A DNA stretch of 8,052 nt from Lachnospiraceae bacterium (GTDB lineage: Bacteria > Bacillota > Clostridia > Lachnospirales > Lachnospiraceae): NCBI GenBank assembly GCA_009774535.1, contig VSNY01000177.1, forward strand, positions 1 to 8,052. The letters run 5' to 3'. Below the pieces are notes generated by a model. That model saw nothing but the letters and a program-made list of their open reading frames with translations, did no database searches and was not told where the DNA came from. Position 1 is the first letter of the stretch. The number at the start of each line of letters is the position of its first letter. Shown piece after piece: positions 1 through 5,986 of the stretch. A program made the position numbers and the translations under genes.

Positions 1-947
1 TGTTTTTGATTTGCTGGGTCTTGGGGCGGTCTGGCAGCTTTGCGTTGTGGGAGACGGATCTTGCTTATGAAGGGGAATCTGTTTATAATTATCTGCATGT
101 AAAGGAAACAGACCGCAGCGTAATTTTGTCTACCAATGTGCTGTTCGGGGTGCAGTCGATTTTGAAAAAAGACAGCAGTATGACGGGGATGTATTATGAC
201 TACGCGATGGCTGCGCCGTTTATGGCTGGCGTGCATGAAAAAGACCAGATGGATGTGCTGGTGCTTGGCATGGGAACCGGGACGTTTGCGGCGCAGTGCG
301 GGCGGTTTTTTCCGCAGATGCATATCGAAGGCGTGGAAATAGACGAAAAGATTACGCGGCTGGCAAGGGAGTATTTTGCGCTTCCGGCGGATTTGCCGGT
401 GGCAACTTATGACGGACGTGCATATTTGCGCGCGGTGGATCATAAATATGATGTGATCATGGTTGACGCTTATCAGGATATTACGATTCCGTTTCAGATG
501 TCGAGCGTGGAGTTTTTTACATTAGTCAGGAATCATTTAAAAAACGACGGCGTCATGGTCGTAAATATGAATATGCGCGGGACGGAAGAAGGCAATATCA
601 ACCAGTACCTGGCGGATACGATCTCCCGGGTGTTTGATACGGTTTATACGGTGGACGTAGCGGGATCTACGAACCGGGAACTGTTTGCTTCGGCTTCCCC
701 GGATATTCTGGAAGTGATGCAGGATAATATGGCGCTGACGCCGGACAGCCGTCTGGCGGATCTGATGGGGGAAGTAGCGCAGGGGCTGGCGCCTTATGAG
801 CCGGGCGGGTATCTGATGACGGATAACCGGGCGCCGGTGGAACTTTTAGGCATGCAGGTCATTGATGAACTGATCCGGGAGGAAGTGGCTTATTACCGCG
901 AAATTTATCAGGAAAAGGGGATTCGGGGCCTGTTAGAGTTTTTGTAA
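1..947 (+). CDS. Spermidine-synthase-like protein, 5' end cut off by the window
   Basis: The frame is open to the left edge, so the gene starts upstream; the TTG at 6 has no ribosome binding site and is unlikely to be the start. Numbering from that TTG, residues 80-190 form a Rossmann-type methyltransferase/spermidine synthase fold: glycine-rich loop LGMGTG (87-92), acidic VEID (110-113) that would hold the nucleoside, DGR (136-138), and DAYQD (154-158) where spermidine synthases have DxxDP. Residues 19-75 match the beta-stranded N-terminal domain that precedes this fold in spermidine synthases. The first visible residues (FLICWVLG) are hydrophobic and may be the end of a membrane helix, as in fused membrane/spermidine synthase proteins. 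Family assignment is good. Real aminopropyltransferase activity is uncertain because the active-site loop lacks the usual proline. It could instead be a methyltransferase-like relative. Confidence 0.8.
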   Translation, partial: FLICWVLGRSGSFALWETDLAYEGESVYNYLHVKETDRSVILSTNVLFGVQSILKKDSSMTGMYYDYAMAAPFMAGVHEKDQMDVLVLGMGTGTFAAQCGRFFPQMHIEGVEIDEKITRLAREYFALPADLPVATYDGRAYLRAVDHKYDVIMVDAYQDITIPFQMSSVEFFTLVRNHLKNDGVMVVNMNMRGTEEGNINQYLADTISRVFDTVYTVDVAGSTNRELFASASPDILEVMQDNMALTPDSRLADLMGEVAQGLAPYEPGGYLMTDNRAPVELLGMQVIDELIREEVAYYREIYQEKGIRGLLEFL

Positions 948-973
948 AAAAGGTTAAAAAGGTAGAAAAGGTA
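947..973 (+). repeat. Three tandem 9-bp purine-rich repeats ahead of the phosphodiesterase gene
   Basis: Units AAAAAGGTT, AAAAAGGTA and GAAAAGGTA follow one another exactly, with GGT at 952, 961 and 970. A fourth decayed unit, TAAAAATGA, contains the start codon at 979. Each unit carries an AAGG core resembling a Shine-Dalgarno site; the last one lies seven bases before the ATG and probably serves as the ribosome binding site. The repeat fills almost the whole gap between the two genes. Confidence 0.6.
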
Positions 974-978
974 TAAAA

Positions 979-1791
979 ATGAAAAAAACACTTGTATGGG
1001 CGCACCGGGGAGCGAGTGCGTATGCGCCGGAAAATACGTTGGAAGCATTCGCAAAGGCTGTGGAGCAGCGGGCAGACGGCATTGAACTGGATGTGCAGCA
1101 GACGAGGGACGGCAGGCTGGTAGTGATACACGATGAAACGGTTGACCGTGTCAGCAGGGCGACAGGCTGGGTAAAGGACTTTACGTATGAAAAGCTGAAA
1201 AAAATCAATGTAAACCTGCGTTTTCCGCAGCAGGGCGCGCAGTATGTGCCGACGCTGGAAGAAGTCTATGAATTGATTCGTCCGACAGGGCTTACGGTAA
1301 ATGTGGAATTAAAAACAGGTATTGTTTTTTATCCGGAAATCGAAGAGCAGGTATTGGAAGTAACAAAACAGATGGGAATGCAGGAGCGTGTAATTTATTC
1401 TTCTTTTAATCATTACAGCGTTAGAAAGATCCGCCGTCTGATGCCGCAGGCCGTAACGGGTATGCTGTACCAGGACGGTATGATCGGGGCAGCCAGATAT
1501 GCCAGTGAGATCGTACAGGCGGATGCGCTCCATCCGGCGGTCTATCATGTGCAGTATCCTGATTTTTTTGAAGAATGCCGTAAAAACGGGCTGAAAGTGC
1601 ATGTATGGACGGTAAATGAGGAGCCGTATATGCGCCTGCTGTGTGAAAATCATGTGGACGCGATGATTACCAATGATCCGAAGCTGGCAAGGAAAGTCGC
1701 GGATGAATATGAAGACGGAAAGCTGATTCCGGAGCTTGTACGGGAATTAGAAAAAATGGTGGCAGGCAGCCCGCAGCATCAAAGCATCTAA
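979..1791 (+). CDS. Glycerophosphodiester phosphodiesterase (GDPD family)
   Basis: This enzyme hydrolyses glycerophosphodiesters, the deacylated phospholipid headgroups, to sn-glycerol-3-phosphate and an alcohol. The 270-residue protein is a single GDPD TIM barrel of normal length for the short cytoplasmic (UgpQ-like) class. Visible signature residues are HRG at 9-11, PENT at 17-20, ELD at 36-38 (metal ligands E36 and D38), IHDE at 50-53 (catalytic H51), VELK at 109-112 (E110), HVW at 208-210, and the closing ITNDP at 230-234. No signal peptide or membrane helix is present, so it should act in the cytoplasm. The ATG at 979 follows an AAAAGG site at a good distance. The gene starts 31 bp after the spermidine-synthase-like gene and ends 53 bp before a lysophospholipase-like gene, which fits a lipid turnover operon. 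The polar C-terminal tail (from about 240) is probably not part of the barrel. The exact substrate is unknown. Confidence 0.93.
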   Translation: MKKTLVWAHRGASAYAPENTLEAFAKAVEQRADGIELDVQQTRDGRLVVIHDETVDRVSRATGWVKDFTYEKLKKINVNLRFPQQGAQYVPTLEEVYELIRPTGLTVNVELKTGIVFYPEIEEQVLEVTKQMGMQERVIYSSFNHYSVRKIRRLMPQAVTGMLYQDGMIGAARYASEIVQADALHPAVYHVQYPDFFEECRKNGLKVHVWTVNEEPYMRLLCENHVDAMITNDPKLARKVADEYEDGKLIPELVRELEKMVAGSPQHQSI

Positions 1792-1844
1792 TAGAACTGG
1801 AAAAAATCAGAAAAAGCAGGAAAAGGAAAACTGGAACAGGAAGC

Positions 1845-2831
1845 ATGACAGAAAAGATCAGGATCACCATTCTGCAGGAAGAGGGGTTCCGTAAGCAGAT
1901 GAAGCAGGTGGTGGAACCATATTTAAAGAAGTACCGCCGTTCTGGCAGGTTTGTAAGCTACGACGGTACGCATATTTTTTATCATATGTATGTGCGGGAA
2001 CATGCCAGAGGAAATATTGTAATCTCGCATGGGTTTAGTGAGTTTGCCGAGAAATATAACGAGGTTGTCTATACATTTCTGCAGGCCGGGTATTCGGTAT
2101 TTTTGCCGGAACACCGCGGACACGGCAGGTCACAGCGCAGGATTCGCAATCCGGAAAAAGTATATGTAGAGAGTTTTGCACAGTATGTGCGGGATCTGCG
2201 TATTTTTGTGCATAAGATTGTAAAGCCGTATCAGAATGAAATGATATTATTTGCGCATTCTATGGGTGGTGCGATTGGCACACTTTATCTGGAACGGTAT
2301 CCGGGGGATTTTCAAAAAGCGGTGCTGTCGGCGCCGATGATACAGATGCGCATCGGCGGCCTGCCGTATCCGGCGGCGATGGCAATCGCGCGTATGTGCA
2401 GAAGGTGCGGGTTTGGCAGGGCGTATGCGGCGGGGCAGCGGGGATTTTCAGTAAAACCGCATCTGGAACGCAGTTCGTGCCTGTCCAGGGAGCGCCATCT
2501 GTATGCGCATACCAAGCGTCTGCTGCATTTAAAATGCCGGACAAGCGGTGCGGTTTACAGCTGGGTATGCGCGGCGGATACAGCGGCGCATGTCGTGCAG
2601 GCGCAGGAACAGATCCAAAAGATCCGGATTCCGGTGCTGGTGCTGGCAGCCGGCAGAGACCATATGGTGGATACCGATGAGATCTGCAGGTTTGCCGGAA
2701 AACTGAAACACGCGCGGCTTGTATGGTTTTTGGATGCGAAGCATGAGATCTTTCACGCGAATGAGCGGGCCAGGATGCAGTTTTATGAGGAGATTTTCCG
2801 GTTTCTGCGCGAAAATGACACAGACGCCTGA
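1845..2831 (+). CDS. Alpha/beta hydrolase, lysophospholipase/monoacylglycerol lipase type
   Basis: This is a serine hydrolase of the Hydrolase_4 (S33-like) group, which removes acyl chains from lysophospholipids or monoacylglycerols. In the 328-residue protein, SHGFSEFAEKY (61-71) supplies the oxyanion region, PEHRGHGRS (88-96) is the family's hallmark, AHSMGG (137-142) holds the nucleophile S139, GRDHMVD (270-276) the acid D272, and AKHEIFH (298-304) the base H300. The stretch 208-250, between nucleophile and acid, is the cap and keeps the family pattern TSGAVYSWV. No signal peptide is seen. The first 30 residues are extra compared with minimal family members. The start is uncertain: AGGAAG sits only one base from the ATG at 1845, while the ATG at 1899 has GAGGGG twelve bases upstream; neither spacing is ideal. 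The neighbouring GDPD suggests work on phospholipid breakdown products, which is inference. Confidence 0.88.
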   Translation: MTEKIRITILQEEGFRKQMKQVVEPYLKKYRRSGRFVSYDGTHIFYHMYVREHARGNIVISHGFSEFAEKYNEVVYTFLQAGYSVFLPEHRGHGRSQRRIRNPEKVYVESFAQYVRDLRIFVHKIVKPYQNEMILFAHSMGGAIGTLYLERYPGDFQKAVLSAPMIQMRIGGLPYPAAMAIARMCRRCGFGRAYAAGQRGFSVKPHLERSSCLSRERHLYAHTKRLLHLKCRTSGAVYSWVCAADTAAHVVQAQEQIQKIRIPVLVLAAGRDHMVDTDEICRFAGKLKHARLVWFLDAKHEIFHANERARMQFYEEIFRFLRENDTDA

Positions 2832-2843
2832 CACAGATGTCTG

Positions 2844-2858
2844 CGGACAGGCTGTCCG
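2844..2858. repeat. 15-bp palindrome between hydrolase and transporter genes
   Basis: CGGACAG and CTGTCCG flank a single central G, giving a perfect 7-bp inverted repeat in the 90-bp gap. As RNA it could form a five-pair stem with a five-base loop. No run of T follows on either strand, so it is a poor intrinsic terminator. It could be a protein-binding site or a minor hairpin in the transcript. Confidence 0.45.
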
Positions 2859-2908
2859 GAAGTAAAAAAGATGGAATGTTCAACGGTTGGCTAAAACGGT
2901 AAAAAGAC

Positions 2909-2913
2909 GGGAG
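2909..2913 (+). promoter_or_regulatory. Ribosome binding site for the MFS transporter
   Basis: GGGAG lies eight bases before the ATG at 2922 and favours this start over the in-frame ATGs at 2949 and 2964, which lack comparable sites. Confidence 0.6.
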
Positions 2914-2921
2914 ATGGTAAG

Positions 2922-4178
2922 ATGCCGGAAAAAGAGAAGTTGTTAAAGATGAAATTAACAAAGATGGAGAAGGCATGGATACTGTATGATGTAGGTAATT
3001 CTGCGTTTATCCTGCTGGTGTCTACGCTGTTTCCGATTTATTTTGACGCGATTGCGCAGCAGGATGGGGTTTCCGCGGTAGATTATCTCGCATACTGGGG
3101 ATACGCGGCTTCAGCTGTAACGATGATCGTAGCGCTCTTTGGCCCGGTGCTGGGTACCATGACGGATTTTAAAGGATATAAAAAACCAGTGTTTCTCAGC
3201 AGTATGTTACTGGGGACAGCAGGCTGTATGCTGCTTGGCTGGATTAGATACTGGCTGGTATTTCTGGTCGTGTTTGTAATTGCCAAATGCGGATTTTCCG
3301 CAAGCCTGATTTTTTATGACGCGATGCTTGGGGACGTAACGACGCCGGAGCGTATGGATGAAGTATCGGCAAGGGGATTTGCGTGGGGGTATATTGGCAG
3401 CTGTATCCCGTTTGCGGCTGGCCTGGCGCTGGTGCTGGGCGCGCCGCATCTTGGGATTGGGCAGCTGCAGGCTATGACGGCTGCATTCTGCATTGCGGCG
3501 GTCTGGTGGTTTGCGGCGACGATACCACTGTGGAGATCCTATCGGCAGCTGCATTATGTACCGGCACAGCCGCATGTGGTCTGCAGCAGTTTCAAAAGGC
3601 TTGCAGGCACTTTGAAAAATATGCGCAGGCACCCGCAGGTCTTTTGGTTTTTGCTGGCGTTTTTTTGCTATATTGACGGTGTGTATACGATTATCGATAT
3701 GGCGACTGCTTATGGTACGGCGCTCGGGCTGGATACGACGGGGCTGCTGCTGGCGCTGCTGGTCACACAGATTGTGGCATTTCCGGCAACGCTTTTGTTT
3801 GGCAGGCTGTCCGGGAAATATTCCCCGCGGATACTGATCTCGATTTGTATTGTCGCGTATACGCTGATTACGGTCTTTGGCATGACGCTGGATTCCCAGC
3901 CCAAATTTTGGATACTGGCGATCTGCGTCGGGCTGTTCCAGGGCGGTATTCAGGCGTTGTCGCGGTCGTATTTTGCCAGGATTATCCCGCAGGAACAGGC
4001 AGGGGAATATTTTGGGATCTTTGACATCTGTGGAAAGGGGGCGTCGTTTTTAGGGACGATGCTGGTAAGCGCCACCAGTCAGATTACGAACAGTATCCAT
4101 TATGGCATCGGATCGCTGGTCGTGCTGTTTATCCTTGGATTTATCCTGTTTCAAAAGTCCTGCGGCTGTGAGGAATAA
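2922..4178 (+). CDS. MFS transporter, UMF1/Atg22-like family
   Basis: This is a 418-residue integral membrane protein with about twelve hydrophobic segments (roughly 18-42, 55-80, 90-106, 108-132, 152-174, 184-203, 238-262, 273-295, 303-322, 328-347, 368-388 and 393-411), split by a basic cytoplasmic loop around 205-237. Family marks are YDVGNSAF (22-29, the YDWANSAF-type motif of the family), GTMTDFKGYKKP (78-89, the MFS loop 2-3 motif) and QGGIQALSRSYFARIIP (340-356) followed by GEYFGIFD, which is typical of bacterial Atg22-like (COG2270) transporters. Members have been linked to bile tolerance in Listeria and, in fungi, to vacuolar amino acid efflux, but the substrate here cannot be read from sequence. 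It follows the lipid hydrolase by 90 bp, so export or import of a lipid-derived compound is possible but unproven. It ends with a short Cys-containing tail (QKSCGCEE). Confidence 0.88.
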   Translation: MPEKEKLLKMKLTKMEKAWILYDVGNSAFILLVSTLFPIYFDAIAQQDGVSAVDYLAYWGYAASAVTMIVALFGPVLGTMTDFKGYKKPVFLSSMLLGTAGCMLLGWIRYWLVFLVVFVIAKCGFSASLIFYDAMLGDVTTPERMDEVSARGFAWGYIGSCIPFAAGLALVLGAPHLGIGQLQAMTAAFCIAAVWWFAATIPLWRSYRQLHYVPAQPHVVCSSFKRLAGTLKNMRRHPQVFWFLLAFFCYIDGVYTIIDMATAYGTALGLDTTGLLLALLVTQIVAFPATLLFGRLSGKYSPRILISICIVAYTLITVFGMTLDSQPKFWILAICVGLFQGGIQALSRSYFARIIPQEQAGEYFGIFDICGKGASFLGTMLVSATSQITNSIHYGIGSLVVLFILGFILFQKSCGCEE

Positions 4179-4258
4179 ACAGAAAGCGCAGTCCGGAACC
4201 TTTGGGCTGGTCTTTGCATAGAATAACAGAAAGTAATTCCGTGCGTAAGCCGGAGTCT

Positions 4259-4262
4259 GAGG
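4259..4262 (+). promoter_or_regulatory. Ribosome binding site that sets the start of the M14 peptidase
   Basis: GAGG lies five bases before the ATG at 4268. The open frame extends upstream to a TTG at 4202 and a GTG at 4241, but neither has a clear ribosome binding site, and the peptidoglycan-binding domain begins right after the ATG. Confidence 0.55.
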
Positions 4263-4267
4263 TGGAC

Positions 4268-5536
4268 ATGAGAGAATTAGTTCCAGGCGACAAAGGGGCG
4301 CTGGTGCAGTATATGCAGCTGGCGCTTACGCGTGCAGGGTATCCTGTAACCATAGACGGCCTTTTCGGGCAGCAGACGTGTACTGTCCTGCGGGCCTTTT
4401 TGGGCAATGACCAGCCCTGCCAGGTGACAAAGGCGCAGTGGAGCCTGCTGATCCCTTATTTGAAAGGGTATACTACACACCGGATCGAAGCAGGAGATAC
4501 ATTATGGGGATTAGCTTCCCGCATGCATACATCTGTCCGCAGGCTGACCACAGCGAATCCGACGGCAGACCCTTCCAACCTCGCGATCGGGACCGTGCTG
4601 TTTGTGCCGTTTGATTTTCCGCTTGTCTCAGAGGAAGTGGTATATTCCTCTCTGCTGACGGACTGGATCATAGAAGGCCTGCTGGTGCGTTATCCATTTT
4701 TGCATGAAGAGCCGGTCGGAAACAGTGTCATGGGAAAAAAACTGTCCGCGGTCCGGATCGGAGAAGGGAGCAGGCAGGTCTTTTATAACGCCGCGTTTCA
4801 TGCCAATGAATGGATTACGACCCCGGTGCTGTTAAAGTTTGCCGAAGACTATGCGGAGGCATTTTCCATGGGGAGCCAGATCGGAGGCGTGCGCGCTTCC
4901 TGGCTGTATTATGGCTTCTGCCTGTCCCTGCTGCCGCTCGTGAACCCGGACGGCGTGGATCTGGTCAACGGGACGCTGGAAGATCCTGACTATCTGGAAC
5001 AGGCGGTACAGATCTCCGCGCGGTATCCGATGATCCCGTTTCCGCAAGGCTGGAAGGCAAATATCGAGGGAACGGATTTAAATCTCCAGTTTCCGGCAGG
5101 CTGGGAAAACGCAAAAACAATCAAATACCAGCAGGGCTTCCGCACGCCTGCGCCAAGAGATTTTGTCGGCCCTGCGCCGCTGACCGCGCCGGAAAGCCGG
5201 GCAGTCTATGAATATACGAGACAGAACGCGTTTTCGCTGATCCTGGCGTATCATACGCAGGGCGAGGTTATTTACTGGAAATATCTGGACTACGAGCCAA
5301 AAGATTCCTATCGGATTGCCCGGTATTTTGGAGATGTGAGCGGCTATGCGGTAGAAGAAACGCCGGGAGCGTCGGGCTACGCCGGGTATAAGGACTGGTT
5401 TATTCAGGAGTATAACAAGCCGGGATATACGATCGAAGTCGGGCGGGGCGCCAATCCGCTGCAGATGGATCAGTTCGCTGACATCTATCAGGATAATCTT
5501 GGCATTCTGACAGGAGGGATGACGCAGCTGGTGTAA
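4268..5536 (+). CDS. M14 zinc peptidase with peptidoglycan-binding and LysM domains
   Basis: This is probably a cell-wall peptidase cutting gamma-D-glutamyl-diaminopimelate bonds, like endopeptidase I of Lysinibacillus sphaericus. The 422-residue protein has a PG_binding_1 domain (about 5-65, with VTIDGLFGQQT), a LysM (about 70-115, HRIEAGDTLWGLASR onward) and an M14 catalytic domain (about 125-420). Zinc ligands are H178 and E181 in FHANEW and H329 in AYHTQG; the catalytic glutamate is E390 in YTIEVG. The usual M14 sequence with R and NR (as in GVDLNRNFP) is here WKAN then GTDLNLQFP, so K263 and L273 sit where substrate-carboxylate-binding arginines normally lie. That fits an endopeptidase-like or non-classical specificity. 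No signal peptide precedes the first domain, so it is cytoplasmic, released by lysis, or active inside a spore mother cell or forespore. The gene follows the transporter by 89 bp. Confidence 0.9.
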   Translation: MRELVPGDKGALVQYMQLALTRAGYPVTIDGLFGQQTCTVLRAFLGNDQPCQVTKAQWSLLIPYLKGYTTHRIEAGDTLWGLASRMHTSVRRLTTANPTADPSNLAIGTVLFVPFDFPLVSEEVVYSSLLTDWIIEGLLVRYPFLHEEPVGNSVMGKKLSAVRIGEGSRQVFYNAAFHANEWITTPVLLKFAEDYAEAFSMGSQIGGVRASWLYYGFCLSLLPLVNPDGVDLVNGTLEDPDYLEQAVQISARYPMIPFPQGWKANIEGTDLNLQFPAGWENAKTIKYQQGFRTPAPRDFVGPAPLTAPESRAVYEYTRQNAFSLILAYHTQGEVIYWKYLDYEPKDSYRIARYFGDVSGYAVEETPGASGYAGYKDWFIQEYNKPGYTIEVGRGANPLQMDQFADIYQDNLGILTGGMTQLV

Positions 5537-5557
5537 AATAGTATGCAAAAGAACAAA

Positions 5558-5563
5558 AAGGAG
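5558..5563 (+). promoter_or_regulatory. Strong ribosome binding site for the acidic small protein
   Basis: AAGGAG lies eight bases before the ATG at 5572, within the 35-bp gap after the peptidase gene. It supports the 133-residue frame as a real translated gene even though no family is recognised. Confidence 0.65.
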
Positions 5564-5571
5564 AAACGAAA

Positions 5572-5973
5572 ATGGAACCATTTGAGATGAAGTTTAAAAT
5601 TTACATGGAAGCAGAGGATATCGGGCAGTCCCGCATTCATACAAGTATTGCTTTTTTAAAAAACTGCCTGGAAAATTCCCGCAACAGTTACCTGCATGGG
5701 GCTGACTATGACGATGCGTCAGACCCGGACGCATTTATACTGCGGTTTTATGCAGAAAAGGAGATCCGGGAAGAGGATTGCGCTTCTTGTCAGGATGCTT
5801 TCGATTTTGTAATGGATCTGGCGCAGATTCTGGATTCTGCTGCAGCCGCGCATTCTTTTTTGGATCTGGAAGGGGAATTTTCCTGGAAGTTCCGCGGAGA
5901 GGATAAGCAGTATACGTTCCGTTCAGAAGGGGGATCGGACGTATGTGATTTTATCGAACATCCGGCAAAATAA
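5572..5973 (+). CDS. Small acidic protein of unknown function
   Basis: I do not recognise a family. The 133-residue product is strongly acidic: by hand count 29 Asp/Glu against 13 Lys/Arg. It has no signal peptide or membrane segment and should be soluble and cytoplasmic. The N-terminal part (6-45) alternates hydrophobic and charged residues, suggesting a strand followed by a helix. ADYDDASDPDAF (44-55) is an acidic loop. Residues 71-98 (SCQDAFDFVMDLAQILDSAAAAHSF, approximately) look like an amphipathic helix. The C-terminus (100-133) contains an aromatic strand-like stretch, GEFSWKFRGEDKQYTF. Two cysteines occur four residues apart at about 70 and 73, without a zinc-site pattern. A strong AAGGAG site supports translation, and the gene ends only 13 bp before the ABC_ATPase gene start, so the two are almost surely co-transcribed and may work together; that partnership is inference. 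Confidence 0.8.
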   Translation: MEPFEMKFKIYMEAEDIGQSRIHTSIAFLKNCLENSRNSYLHGADYDDASDPDAFILRFYAEKEIREEDCASCQDAFDFVMDLAQILDSAAAAHSFLDLEGEFSWKFRGEDKQYTFRSEGGSDVCDFIEHPAK

Positions 5974-5974
5974 C

Positions 5975-5980
5975 AGGAGG
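5975..5980 (+). promoter_or_regulatory. AGGAGG ribosome binding site that sets the ATPase start
   Basis: A consensus AGGAGG directly follows the stop of the small acidic gene and lies six bases before the ATG at 5987. It rules in favour of this start over the in-frame ATG at 5945, which lies inside the preceding gene and has no such site. Confidence 0.8.
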
Positions 5981-5986
5981 AAAATC

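Noticed and set aside
2396..2680. 94-codon + strand frame inside the hydrolase, possible frameshift
   Set aside because: The hydrolase frame is continuous and keeps the family patterns on both sides, including TSGAVYSWV; the other frame is low-complexity Gly/Ala.
2260..2976. 238-codon open frame on the minus strand
   Set aside because: It lies opposite the well-supported hydrolase gene with its catalytic triad, and its Pro/Ser/Arg-rich translation has no domain; it is a shadow of G+C-rich coding DNA.
4219..4224. TAGAAT as a -10 promoter box before the peptidase gene
   Set aside because: No acceptable -35 box lies 16 to 18 bp upstream and the extended -10 is out of register.
4202..4267. Upstream extension of the M14 peptidase from TTG 4202
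   Set aside because: It has no ribosome binding site, and the added 22 residues are polar and match no part of the peptidoglycan-binding domain.
5945..5986. ATPase start at ATG 5945
   Set aside because: It would overlap the preceding gene, whereas AGGAGG sits at the right distance before the ATG at 5987.
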